64,000 bases of DNA. Source: Mesorhizobium sp. WSM3626 (GTDB lineage Bacteria; Pseudomonadota; Alphaproteobacteria; Rhizobiales; Rhizobiaceae). Positions 55,666-64,000 of the stretch are shown piece by piece (positions within the stretch are counted from its first letter, which is position 1; every line of letters begins with the position of its first letter). The notes beneath the pieces were generated by a model that worked only from the letters and a program-made list of their open reading frames with translations, was not told the origin of the DNA and made no database searches. The stretch is taken from assembly GCF_000513935.1 (NCBI RefSeq), contig NZ_AZUY01000027.1, positions 154-64,153 of the forward strand. Direction: 5' to 3'. The position numbers were made by a program, and so were the translations under genes.

Positions 55666-57117
55666 ATGTCGCTTTCCTCCGCACTGAGCATCGCCCAATC
55701 GGCGCTTCTGGCCACCTCGCGGCAGACAAGCGTCGTCACGCGCAACGTGGCAGACGCCGACAATCCGAACTATTCGCGCCGCATCGCGCTCGTCACCAGC
55801 ACGACGCCCGGCGCGCGTTCGGTTGATGTTCAGCGTGCGGCCAACGACCTGCTGTTTCGCCAGAACCTCGGCGCTTTGTCCGCCTACGCCGGCCAGAACG
55901 CGCTCTACAGCGGCATGGATCAGCTCGACGTTTCAGTGAATGGCGTCGACAACGCCTCCTCACCTTCGACCGCCATCGCCAATCTGCAGCAGGCGCTGCA
56001 GCTATACGCCACCTCGCCGTCCAACCAGAATCTGGGCTCGAGCGTCATCGACGCGGCCAAACAGGTCGTGCGGTCCCTGAATGAAGGCTCCAAGGCCATT
56101 CAGGATTTTCGTACCCAGACCGACGGCCAGATCGACACCGCCGTCAAAGACCTCAACTCGCTGCTCAACCAGTTCCAGGATGCCAATATCGCGGTCATGT
56201 CCGGAACCCGTTCGGGCACCGACGTTTCCGATGCGCTCGACCAACGCGACGCATTGTTGAAGAAGATCGCCAATTACATTCCGGTATCGACCTTCACGCG
56301 TGGCGATAATGACATGGTCATCACCACGGGCGACGGCACGACATTGTTCGAGACGATCCCACGCACCGTCAGCTTCGCCCCATCTTCGGGCTATGCCGCG
56401 GGTGCGGCTGGCAACACCGTCTATATCGACAATGTGCCGGTCTCGGCGGGCAGCGGCGGCAACACCACCGCCAGCGGCACGATTGCCGGCATGCTGCAAT
56501 TGCGCGACGGCGTCGCCTCGACCATGCAGAGCCAACTCGACGAAACCGCGCGCGGCCTGATCACCGCCTTTGCCGAAACCGCACCGTCGATGCCCAACGC
56601 GGCGGGCCTGTTCACCTGGTCGGGCGCACCAGCGGTACCAGCCGCGGGCACGCTCGTCGATGGCCTTGCTGGAACGATCAAGATCAATGCCGCGATGGAT
56701 CCCAGCACCGGCGGCAACCCGACATTGCTGCGCGACGGCGGCGCCAATGGCGCCGCTTACGTCGCCAACACTGGCGGAGCTTCATACTCCAACCTTCTGG
56801 TCGCCTATGGCGACCAGCTCGACAAGCCGATGACGTTCGATTCCTCGGCCGGGATTTCGGCAACCTCCAGCGTTGCCGACTACGCCGCCAATTCGATCGG
56901 CTGGTTGCAGGGCGTTCGTCAGCAGGCTTCGACCGCCGCCGACGCGAAGGAAGCCCTGGCACAGCGCAGTGCCGATGCCTTGTCCAACGCAACCGGCGTC
57001 AATGTCGATCAAGAGATGTCGCTGATGCTCGATCTCGAGCATACCTATCAGGCATCCGCCCGGATGATGAAGACCGTCGACGACATGATGACGGCCCTGT
57101 TGAACGCGGTGGGATAA
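55666..57117 (+). CDS. flgK: FlgK, hook-filament junction protein 1
   Basis: 483 residues. N-terminal ALSIAQSALLATSRQTSVVT followed by NVADADNPNYSRR is the axial-protein motif; the C-terminus has the FlgK pattern GVNVDQEMSLMLDLEHTYQA. Joins the hook to FlgL and the filament. flgL starts three bases downstream. Confidence 0.94.
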   Translation: MSLSSALSIAQSALLATSRQTSVVTRNVADADNPNYSRRIALVTSTTPGARSVDVQRAANDLLFRQNLGALSAYAGQNALYSGMDQLDVSVNGVDNASSPSTAIANLQQALQLYATSPSNQNLGSSVIDAAKQVVRSLNEGSKAIQDFRTQTDGQIDTAVKDLNSLLNQFQDANIAVMSGTRSGTDVSDALDQRDALLKKIANYIPVSTFTRGDNDMVITTGDGTTLFETIPRTVSFAPSSGYAAGAAGNTVYIDNVPVSAGSGGNTTASGTIAGMLQLRDGVASTMQSQLDETARGLITAFAETAPSMPNAAGLFTWSGAPAVPAAGTLVDGLAGTIKINAAMDPSTGGNPTLLRDGGANGAAYVANTGGASYSNLLVAYGDQLDKPMTFDSSAGISATSSVADYAANSIGWLQGVRQQASTAADAKEALAQRSADALSNATGVNVDQEMSLMLDLEHTYQASARMMKTVDDMMTALLNAVG

Positions 57118-57120
57118 GCC

Positions 57121-58164
57121 ATGACCTTTGTCTCCTCTGCTGCCCTCACGAATGCCATGCGCTATCAGCAGATGCGCATGCAGGCCGATCTCGTCAAAGC
57201 CACGAAGGAGGCCTCGACCGGCAAGGTCGCCGATGTCGGTCTGGCACTTGGTGGGCGCACCGCCCAGTCCGTCACCTTTTCGCGCGACCTCGACCGGCTC
57301 AACGTCATTGTCGATTCCAACGGACTGGTGGCCGCCCGGCTCTCATCGACCCAGACCTCGCTCGGCCAGCTCTCCAACGTCGCGCAGACTTTCCTGTCCA
57401 GCCTGACCACCGCATCGTCGGGCGACAACTCCGACAGCCTGACCCAATCGACCGGCCAGACAACTATCCAGCAGCTTACGTCGATCCTCAACACCAGCGT
57501 CAACGGCGAATATCTGTTCGCTGGCACCAATACCGACGTCAAGCCCATCAACGATTTCACGGCCCCCGGTTCTCCCGCCAAGACTGCCTTCGACGCCTCC
57601 TTCGTCGCCAAATTTGGCTTCACGCCCAATGACCCGGCCGCGGCCAACATCACCGCGGCCCAAATGGACGATTTCATCACCAACGATGTCACGCCGCAGT
57701 TCCTCGGCGCGGGCTGGCAGACCAACATGTCGAATGCCACCGACCAGCAGATCGTCAGCCGCATCGCGCTCAACGAAACCACCGAGACCTCGACCGGCGC
57801 CAACAGCGACGGCATCAGGAAGCTCGCCATGGCGGCGGCCTTGGTCTCCAGCCTGATGTCCACCAATATCAGCCGGGCGGCAAAGGACAGCATCGTCGAC
57901 CACTCGCAGGTGCTGGTTGGCGAAGCGCTGAGCGGCATCGCGCAGGTCCAATCCCAGACTGGCATCGTCCAGAAGCGCGTCTCCGACGCCAGCGACCGCA
58001 TGAAGACGCAGATCGACCTGTTCGAACGGCACATTCTGGATCTCGAAGCAGTCGATCCGGCGGCAGCCGCGACCCGCGTCGCCGACCTGACGCAGCATAT
58101 CGAGACGTCTTTCGCTCTGACGGCGCGCCTGCAGCAGCTCAGCCTGTTGAATTACCTGACCTGA
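57121..58164 (+). CDS. flgL: FlgL, hook-filament junction protein 2
   Basis: 347 residues with flagellin-like ends (ALTNAMRYQQMRMQADLVKA near the start, EASTGKVADVGLALG). The central part has VNGEYLFAGTNTDVKPI, a FlgL hallmark. Sits between FlgK and flagellin. flaF follows after 32 bases. Confidence 0.93.
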   Translation: MTFVSSAALTNAMRYQQMRMQADLVKATKEASTGKVADVGLALGGRTAQSVTFSRDLDRLNVIVDSNGLVAARLSSTQTSLGQLSNVAQTFLSSLTTASSGDNSDSLTQSTGQTTIQQLTSILNTSVNGEYLFAGTNTDVKPINDFTAPGSPAKTAFDASFVAKFGFTPNDPAAANITAAQMDDFITNDVTPQFLGAGWQTNMSNATDQQIVSRIALNETTETSTGANSDGIRKLAMAAALVSSLMSTNISRAAKDSIVDHSQVLVGEALSGIAQVQSQTGIVQKRVSDASDRMKTQIDLFERHILDLEAVDPAAAATRVADLTQHIETSFALTARLQQLSLLNYLT

Positions 58165-58196
58165 AAGCACTCTGAACCGGAACGGTAGAGCCAACG

Positions 58197-58544
58197 ATGT
58201 ACCAATTCTCCTACGCCGACGTCCAAAGCACCTCCGTCACGGACGCCAAGGACCGTGAGCGCGAACTGCTGACCCGCTCGATCGAGATGCTGTCGGCTGC
58301 GGCGGTCGCCGGCCAGGATTCGATGGAGGCCGTGGAGGCACTGAATTTCACCAACCGCGTCTGGACTGTCTTCGTCGAAGACCTTGGCTCCAGCGACAAT
58401 GCGCTCCCCAAGGAATTGCGCGCCAACCTGATTTCCATCGGGCTGTGGCTGCTGCGCGAGGCCGAGGACATCCGCCAGGGCCGCACCGACAATTTCGAGG
58501 GGCTGATCGAAGTATCCCAGATCATCCGCGACGGCATTCAATGA
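58197..58544 (+). CDS. flaF: FlaF, flagellin synthesis regulator
   Basis: A 115-residue cytosolic alphaproteobacterial protein with markers DRERELLTRSIEMLSAAAVA and FTNRVWTVFVEDLGSSDNAL. In Caulobacter FlaF promotes flagellin translation, opposing FlbT. Its stop overlaps the flbT start by four bases (ATGA), so both are made in step. Confidence 0.92.
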   Translation: MYQFSYADVQSTSVTDAKDRERELLTRSIEMLSAAAVAGQDSMEAVEALNFTNRVWTVFVEDLGSSDNALPKELRANLISIGLWLLREAEDIRQGRTDNFEGLIEVSQIIRDGIQ

Positions 58545-58984
58545 CGAACACGCTGAAGATATCGCTGAAGCCCAATGAGAAGATCTACATCAACGGCGCG
58601 GTCATCCGCGTCGACCGCAAGGTCACCGTCGAGCTGATGAACGACGTGCAGTTCCTGCTCGAGAGCCATGTGATCCAGGCCGACGAGGCGTCGACGCCAT
58701 TGCGGCAGCTCTACTTCATCGTGCAGGTCATGCTGATGAACCCCGCTGGTGCCGATGAAGCACGCGGGATGTTCCGCCGCTCGCTGCCGCTGCTCATTGC
58801 AAGTTTCGAAGACGCCGAGATCGGCAACGCGCTGAAACAGGTCGACCGCATGGTCGGCGAGGATCACATCTACGAGGCCTTGAAGGCGATCCGTTCGCTT
58901 TATCCTCTCGAACGCCGCGCGCTTGGCGGCAATGACGACGTTCCGGGTGCCGCGCGCCCGCTGGCCGTGGGGGCACGATACTAA
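58541..58984 (+). CDS. flbT: FlbT, flagellin mRNA regulator
   Basis: 147 residues. Starts MTNTLKISLKPNEKIYINGA and contains LMNDVQFLLESHVIQADEAS and LYFIVQVMLMNPAGADEARG, all typical. In Caulobacter FlbT binds the flagellin mRNA leader and destabilises it until the hook is complete. The hairpins in the leaders of both flagellin genes here are candidate targets. Overlaps flaF by four bases and flgD by one. Confidence 0.93.
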   Translation: MTNTLKISLKPNEKIYINGAVIRVDRKVTVELMNDVQFLLESHVIQADEASTPLRQLYFIVQVMLMNPAGADEARGMFRRSLPLLIASFEDAEIGNALKQVDRMVGEDHIYEALKAIRSLYPLERRALGGNDDVPGAARPLAVGARY

Positions 58985-59391
58985 TGACCGTGGACATGAC
59001 GACGACGATACCGGCTGGCGCCAACCAGACCACCAAGTCGACCTCGAAGACAGCGGTCGACTATCAGTCCTTCCTGAAGCTTCTGATCGCGGAGATGAAG
59101 AACCAGGATCCGACCAAGCCGATGGATTCGACGGCGTACGTCGCCCAGCTCGCCACCTTCTCCCAGGTCGAGCAATCGGTACAGAGCAACACCAAGCTCG
59201 ACCAGATCATGCAGTCCTCGGCGCTGTCGCAGGCCGACGCTATTATCGGCCGCTCGATCACGTCGGCCGACGGCAAGACCACCGGAATGGTGGCTTCGGT
59301 GACGCTCGCCAGCAGCGGACTGATCGCAGTGCTGCAGGACGGCACCCAGGTCCCCGTCGGCGCGGGCGTGTCGATCAAGCCGGCGAGCTAG
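58984..59391 (+). CDS. flgD: FlgD, hook-cap scaffold
   Basis: 135 residues. The conserved N-terminal block is clear: YQSFLKLLIAEMKNQDPTKP, then MDSTAYVAQLATFSQVEQSV. Enteric FlgD is about 230 residues and has further C-terminal domains; here the protein ends soon after a small beta domain (IGRSITSADGKTTGMVASVT), as in other short alphaproteobacterial forms. The start codon shares one base with the flbT stop (TAATG). Confidence 0.92.
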   Translation: MTVDMTTTIPAGANQTTKSTSKTAVDYQSFLKLLIAEMKNQDPTKPMDSTAYVAQLATFSQVEQSVQSNTKLDQIMQSSALSQADAIIGRSITSADGKTTGMVASVTLASSGLIAVLQDGTQVPVGAGVSIKPAS

Positions 59392-59404
59392 GCCAACCGC
59401 CGAC

Positions 59405-59671
59405 ATGAACGAAGCCGACGCTCTCGACATCGTCCAGTACGCGGTTTGGACGGTGCTGACGGCATCCGCGCCGGTGGTGCTGGTCGCAATGGCCGTCGGC
59501 ATCGGCATCGCCTTGATCCAGGCGTTGACACAGGTCCAGGAAATCACCTTGACCTTCGTGCCCAAGATCGTCGCCATCATGCTGGTGGTGGCGCTTACGG
59601 GCCCCTTCATCGGCGGCCAGATATCGGCCTTCACCAATGTCATCTTCGAGCGCATCCAGAACGGTTTCTGA
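59405..59671 (+). CDS. fliQ: FliQ, flagellar export gate protein
   Basis: An 88-residue protein with two membrane segments (VLTASAPVVLVAMAVGIGIA and IVAIMLVVALTGPFIGGQIS) joined by the conserved loop LIQALTQVQEITLTFVPK. Part of the FliPQR pore. In Sinorhizobium fliQ is followed by flhA and fliR; here the flagellar cluster stops. Confidence 0.95.
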   Translation: MNEADALDIVQYAVWTVLTASAPVVLVAMAVGIGIALIQALTQVQEITLTFVPKIVAIMLVVALTGPFIGGQISAFTNVIFERIQNGF

Positions 59672-59855
59672 GCGATTCCAGAAAGGGTGCCCGGCGCCTT
59701 CCGGCACGAGCGTGTGGCCCTTCGCTATCCCCTTGTTGGACCATGATCTTCCCCGCAAGGCATTCGCCCTTTGCGCCGTGATGCCATAGTTTCGGCAAAT
59801 CATGCGGGGAAACGGATCACCGCAAGGATCGGCACGCCGTGGCAGGAACCCGCCC

Positions 59856-61499
59856 ATGATTGACGAAAAGCCGGATAGCGAAAGCGTCTCGGCGCTGGCG
59901 CCGTTCCGGCACGGGATCTTCCGCGCCGTCTGGGGCGCAAGTCTCGTCTCCAATTTCGGCGGCTTGATCCAGGGCGTCGGCGCCGCCTGGATGATGACCA
60001 CCATCGCCACCTCGCCCTATCAGGTCGCCCTGGTCCAGGCCTCGACCACCTTGCCGATCATGCTGTTCGCGCTTGTCGCGGGCGCCATTGCCGACAGCTT
60101 CGACCGCCGCAAGGTGATGCTGATCGCCCAGACCTTCATGCTGGTCGTTTCGGTGCTTCTGACCGTATTCACCTATCTGGACCTGATCACGCCGTGGACG
60201 CTGCTGGCCTTCACCTTCCTGATCGACAGCGGCACGGCGCTCAACAGCCCGTCATGGCAGGCCTCCGTCGGCGACATCGTTCCGCGCAACAAGGTGCCTG
60301 CCGCCGTGGCGTTGAATTCCATGGGCTTCAACCTGACCCGCAGCGTCGGCCCCGCGATCGGCGGCATCATCGTCGCGGCCGCCGGTGCGGCCGCCGCCTT
60401 CGCGGCGAACGCGGTGAGCTATGTCGGCCTCATCGTCGTGCTGGCACGCTGGAAGCCGGATCTACCGGTCTCGACCCTGCCGCGCGAGTCATTGGGGGCC
60501 GCCATGGGCGCCGGCCTGCGTTACGTCGCCATGTCGCCCAACATCGGCAAGGTGCTGGTCAGGGGCGCGGCCTTTGGCTTCAGCGCCGGCGCGGTGCTGG
60601 CGCTGCTGCCGCTGGTGGCGCGCGACGTCGTCAGGGGCGACGCGCTGACCTACGGCATCATGCTGGGCGCCTTCGGCATCGGCGCGGTCGGCGGCGCGCT
60701 GATCAGCGTGCGGCTTCGGCAGTTGCTCTCCAGTGAGACGATGGTGCGCGGTGCCTTCGCCGGCTTCGCTGCCTGCGCGTTCAACGCCGCCATCAGCCAG
60801 CATGCCTGGCAGACCTCGCTCGGCCTGCTGGTCGGCGGTGCGTGCTGGGTGATTGCGCTCTCGCATTTCAACGTTACCGTGCAGATGGCGACGCCGCGCT
60901 GGGTGGTCGGCCGGGTTCTGTCGGTCTACCAGACCGCCACCTTCGGCGGCATCGCGTTGGGCAGCTGGATCTGGGGTGTGGTCGCCGACGCGCATGGCGC
61001 CGAGACGGCGCTGATCGCCGCGGCCATCGCCATGCTGGCCGGCGGCGCCATTGGTCTCGTGCTGCCGCTACCACAACAGCAGGTGCTCAACCTCGACCCG
61101 CTCAATCGCTTCAAGGAGCCGCACCTCGCCCTCGACTTGAAGCCGCGCAGCGGTCCGATCGCCATCATGATCGAATACGTGATCCGGCGCGAGGACGAGG
61201 CGGAATTCCTCGCCACCATGGCCGAGCGCGGGCGCATCCGCCGCCGTGACGGCGCCCGAAACTGGACGCTGGCGCGCGATCTCGAAAATCCGTCGATCTG
61301 GATCGAGCATTACCACACGCCGACCTGGCTCGAATATGTCAGGCACAATGGCCGCATCACCCATGCCGACGCCATGGTCGGCGAACGCTTGCGGGCGTTG
61401 CACTCAGGCGACGAGCCGCCGCGCGTGCGCCGCGTCATCGAGCGTCCGACAACCGCCGGCACGGCGCTGGTGCCGGCCAAGGGACCGATCGAGCACTGA
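59856..61499 (+). CDS. MFS exporter with fused C-terminal ABM-like domain
   Basis: 547 residues from the ATG at 59856 (AGGAA upstream). The first 410 residues have about 12 membrane segments and the MFS loop motif AIADSFDRRKVML; this is the MFS_3/EntS-type drug or siderophore exporter. After a linker, residues near 440-530 form a soluble domain (IAIMIEYVIRREDEAEFLAT, WIEHYHTPTWLEYVRHNGRI) resembling an antibiotic-biosynthesis-monooxygenase alpha-beta barrel, as in other members of this subfamily. It stands alone after fliQ and before a convergent CLC gene; substrate unknown. Confidence 0.85.
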   Translation: MIDEKPDSESVSALAPFRHGIFRAVWGASLVSNFGGLIQGVGAAWMMTTIATSPYQVALVQASTTLPIMLFALVAGAIADSFDRRKVMLIAQTFMLVVSVLLTVFTYLDLITPWTLLAFTFLIDSGTALNSPSWQASVGDIVPRNKVPAAVALNSMGFNLTRSVGPAIGGIIVAAAGAAAAFAANAVSYVGLIVVLARWKPDLPVSTLPRESLGAAMGAGLRYVAMSPNIGKVLVRGAAFGFSAGAVLALLPLVARDVVRGDALTYGIMLGAFGIGAVGGALISVRLRQLLSSETMVRGAFAGFAACAFNAAISQHAWQTSLGLLVGGACWVIALSHFNVTVQMATPRWVVGRVLSVYQTATFGGIALGSWIWGVVADAHGAETALIAAAIAMLAGGAIGLVLPLPQQQVLNLDPLNRFKEPHLALDLKPRSGPIAIMIEYVIRREDEAEFLATMAERGRIRRRDGARNWTLARDLENPSIWIEHYHTPTWLEYVRHNGRITHADAMVGERLRALHSGDEPPRVRRVIERPTTAGTALVPAKGPIEH

Positions 61500-61522
61500 C
61501 GAGTTCGGAGACCGCGGGCTCC

Positions 61523-63304
61523 TTACCCTTCCCCCGACAGGTCCCGGCGCGCCTTTTCGAGTTCCTCGGCATAGCGCCGCATCAAATGGCCCTCGGTCAG
61601 AAGCCCGAGCACAATGTGGTCGGCGAAGTCCTCGACCACGGCCAGTTCCTCGGCGCCGGCGCGCTGGAAGGTCTCGGCGGCGGCCTGCACGTTCATGCTG
61701 GGCACCAGGACGGCATCTTTGTACTGGGCAAGATCGCGCACCGGCACCTCGCCTCCGGAGGAATCGCTGTGCAGTTCGGCCACGATCAGCACGCCGACAT
61801 ACTCGTCCCCCGGGTCGACGGCGATCACGCGCTGGGCCGAACCCAGCGGGAACTCCTTGCGGAAGGCGGCCAGGGTCGTCGAGGCGTCGATGGTCTTGAT
61901 GTCCTTGCGCATCATCGAGCCGACGGTCAGGCTGCGCATCCAGCCGACATCGTGGGCGCTGCGGATCGTCTCGCCGCGCAGGTGGAAGCGCCAGGTCGAG
62001 AACGAGTAGCCGAAGGTCTCACGCACCAGGATCGCCGCCATGATCGAGGCGGCCAGCACCACGCCGGTGAGCGTCAGATCACGGGTCGATTCCAGCGCCA
62101 GGAAGGTCATGGTCAGCGGGCCGCCGACGACACCGACGGCGAGCGACGTCATGCCGACGACGGCGGCAAGGGAAGGATCGATGCCGGTCGCCGGCGAGAC
62201 GAGCGCCATGACACCGGCGAACGACTTGCCGAGCAGCGCCCCAAGGAACAGCGAGGCGAAGAACAGTCCGCCGCGAAAGCCCGAGCCCAGCGAGATGGCC
62301 GACGCCGCCAGCTTCAGCACGAAGACGCTGGCCACCACCGCCAGCCCATAATTCATGGCGAACTCGCGATGCAGCGCGCCGTGGCCGCTGGACAGGACCT
62401 GCGGCGTGATCAGGCCGAGGAGGCCGACCAGGACACCGCCGATGACGGGGCGCAGCGAGGCATCGACGGACAGCCTGTTGAACCCGCGCTCGATCAGCGT
62501 CACCAGATGCATGATGGCGATCGAGGCCGCGCCGCCAAGCAGGCCAAGCAACAGGAACGGCACATATTGGCTGGCGGTGAGTTGCGGCAACCCTGAAAGC
62601 TCGAGCGGAAACGGTACACCGCCGAACACTTCCGCAGTCAGCGACGCCGAGATCGCGGCGGTCAAGACAGGCGCGACATTGGCGACCGAGTAGATGCCGA
62701 TGATCAGCTCGAAACCGTAGAAGGCGCCGGTCAGCGGCGCATCGAAGGCGGCTGATATGGCGCCGGCGGCGCCGCAGCCGACGAGGATGCGGACATCGTT
62801 GCGGCGCAACCGGAAGGCACGCGCCAGCCGCGAGGCGACCCCTGAGCCGATCTGCGTATAGCCGGCCTCCAGGCCGACCGAAGCGCCGAAGCCGCTGGAA
62901 ATCATCGTCTGCACGACGATGATGAAGGTGTCGGTGAGCGACATGCGCCCGCCATAGAGCGCGTTGGCCTCGATCGGGTCGACCGGCGTGCGGAATTTCC
63001 GAAGCCTCAGCCAGACCACCGATATCCCAAGCAGGATGCCGCCGATCGCGGGGATCAGCGCCTGCATCGGATTGGCGAGCGAGAACATGCCGGACAGGCG
63101 TCCGCCGGGCTGGACGCCAAACAGCAGCCCGTGCAGGTCCTGCACGATCTGGCTCATCGCGGTGACCAGTATGCCCGCCATGACGCCGACAACGCCCGCC
63201 AGGATGACCACGGCGATGCCGCGCGCCTCCAAGAGAGGGACTGACCTCAGAAGCACCGCGCGCAGCCGGCGGGCGTAGACTTGGGGTTGGTTTCTGGAAA
63301 GCAC
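61523..63304 (-). CDS. CLC chloride channel/antiporter with C-terminal CBS domains
   Basis: 593 residues from a GTG at 63304. Roughly ten or more membrane segments make the CLC fold, with SSGFGASVGLEAGYTQIGSG at about residue 136-155 where canonical proteins have GREGP: Glu146 keeps the gating position but the R, G and P around it differ. SAAFDAPLTGAFYGFE is canonical; GGLFFASLFLGALLG replaces the usual GGxFAPSL. Two CBS domains follow at about 450-590 (SMMRKDIKTIDASTTLAAFR, AVLVPSMNVQAAAETFQRAG). Likely a Cl-/H+ antiporter or fluoride/anion pathway. Convergent with the MFS gene. Confidence 0.88.
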   Translation of the reverse strand: MLSRNQPQVYARRLRAVLLRSVPLLEARGIAVVILAGVVGVMAGILVTAMSQIVQDLHGLLFGVQPGGRLSGMFSLANPMQALIPAIGGILLGISVVWLRLRKFRTPVDPIEANALYGGRMSLTDTFIIVVQTMISSGFGASVGLEAGYTQIGSGVASRLARAFRLRRNDVRILVGCGAAGAISAAFDAPLTGAFYGFELIIGIYSVANVAPVLTAAISASLTAEVFGGVPFPLELSGLPQLTASQYVPFLLLGLLGGAASIAIMHLVTLIERGFNRLSVDASLRPVIGGVLVGLLGLITPQVLSSGHGALHREFAMNYGLAVVASVFVLKLAASAISLGSGFRGGLFFASLFLGALLGKSFAGVMALVSPATGIDPSLAAVVGMTSLAVGVVGGPLTMTFLALESTRDLTLTGVVLAASIMAAILVRETFGYSFSTWRFHLRGETIRSAHDVGWMRSLTVGSMMRKDIKTIDASTTLAAFRKEFPLGSAQRVIAVDPGDEYVGVLIVAELHSDSSGGEVPVRDLAQYKDAVLVPSMNVQAAAETFQRAGAEELAVVEDFADHIVLGLLTEGHLMRRYAEELEKARRDLSGEG

Positions 63305-63465
63305 CGGGACGGCTCGCCGATATCAAAGGCAACGGAAGACCCGCCTGATACGCCGGGCGGCACGTCGTGACAACCACAATGCCGACATCAAAGGCGCCAA
63401 TATGGCCGCGATGCCGCCTGACCCGGCCTTTCCCGCCCTGGCGTGGAAAGCCACCGGCGCGGTTG

Positions 63466-63597
63466 TCAATCCGGGATCGTCAGCGGGCCGCAATCGTCGT
63501 CGGCAATAAAGGTCGCCAGCAGTTCGGCCGGCTCGGTGGTGCTGGCATTCTCGGCGAAGAGATGGATCGCTCGCAAACGGGCTTGATTGCTGATCAT
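63466..63597 (-). CDS. Possible 43-residue protein
   Basis: A short frame beginning ATG at 63597, 24 bases after the epimerase-like gene's stop and on the same strand. It encodes MISNQARLRAIHLFAENAST then an acidic end (ATFIADDDCGPLTIPD). No signal, membrane segment or known domain is seen, and the ribosome site is weak. It could be a real small gene co-transcribed with its neighbour or a gene remnant. Confidence 0.3.
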   Translation of the reverse strand: MISNQARLRAIHLFAENASTTEPAELLATFIADDDCGPLTIPD

Positions 63598-63621
63598 GTC
63601 GATGTCTCCGAACGCATTGAT

Positions 63622-64000
63622 TCAGGCGGGCAAGCGGAAATCGGCGCGCCAGCCGAGTTCCTCGGCCGCCTTTCGCGTCGAGACGGCCTCATTGGGTTCG
63701 GCAATGTTGAAGATGCCGGGCACGCCCTTGTCCAGCGCAAGCAGCGCCGCATAGGCGGCCGCATCGACATGCACCGGCGACGCCCCGCCGGGGTGTCCGC
63801 TCCCGTTCCCGGGCCGTAGAGCTGGCCATACCGCAGGATGATGCCGGCGAATGGAGCTTCGAGCACAGCCGTTTCTAGCGCGATGACCCCGCCGACGCTG
63901 ATGCCGCGATTGCCACTCGCCCCGCCATCCAGCGGATCGGCCTCGGCATGCGGCTCGGGGCCTGGCGCATAGGCCCAGGCGATGCTTTGCGCCACCATGC
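63622..64000 (-). pseudogene. NAD-dependent sugar epimerase/dehydratase-like, frameshifted fragment
   Basis: Continues beyond the window. The 5' part reads MVAQSIAWAYAPGPEPHAEA then ILRYGQLYGPGTGADTPAG in one frame (from at least 63998). From about 63790 downward the family sequence continues in another frame: SPVHVDAAAYAALLALDKGV, PGIFNIAEPNEAVSTRKAAE and ELGWRADFRLPA ending at 63622. One base seems to be missing in the CCCCGGCGGGGCG stretch near 63784-63797. This is either a true inactivating frameshift or an assembly error in a GC-rich run. Confidence 0.7.

Noticed and set aside
59672..59855. Terminator after fliQ
   Set aside because: GTGCC/GGCAC arms near 59686-59706 form an imperfect hairpin, but no T-run follows, so it is not called.

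Overview
The window looks like a chromosomal segment of an alphaproteobacterial rhizobium, most likely Mesorhizobium or a close relative. The evidence is uniformly GC-rich coding sequence, the VisN/VisR master regulators, a Rem-type regulator, the rhizobial motor genes motC, motD and motE, FlaF/FlbT, and tandem flagellins without fliD, fliS or fliT. No rRNA, tRNA, CRISPR array, insertion sequence or phage gene was recognised.

Left part (1-26.3 kb), accessory metabolism. On the minus strand lie the start of an ALDH7-type aldehyde dehydrogenase, an ECF sigma factor with a long C-terminal extension coupled to a DGPF/YCII protein, and a type IB topoisomerase. A tight three-gene operon follows: a large transglutaminase/DUF2126 protein, an ATP-grasp/alpha-E fusion and a small transglutaminase. 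It has the parts of a peptide-bond-forming pathway whose product is not known. Next are glutaryl-CoA dehydrogenase with a divergent LysR regulator, and Tex. Two paralogous NylB/beta-lactamase-like hydrolases, a spermidine/putrescine-type ABC transporter, an Amidohydrolase_3 enzyme, a TetR regulator and an acetylpolyamine amidohydrolase then suggest uptake and deacylation of acylated polyamines or related amides. A TMEM43-type membrane protein closes this part after a clear terminator.

Middle (26.8-59.7 kb), a nearly complete flagellar regulon. visN-visR on the plus strand face orf-flhB-fliG-fliN-fliM-motA on the minus strand. From 33.3 kb onward everything is on the plus strand: DUF1217 gene-flgF-fliI-orf-flgB-flgC-fliE-flgG-flgA-flgI-motE-flgH-fliL-fliP; two flagellins with hairpin-bearing leaders; fliF-fliH-like-motB-motC-motD-transglycosylase; rem; and flgE-flgK-flgL-flaF-flbT-flgD-fliQ. 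Many neighbours overlap by ATGA, implying translational coupling. fliR and flhA, which usually follow fliQ, are absent here, and no fliJ is recognised.

Right edge (59.8-64 kb): an MFS exporter with an extra C-terminal domain, a CLC channel/transporter with CBS domains, a 43-codon frame, and a sugar-epimerase-like gene that runs off the window and appears frameshifted.
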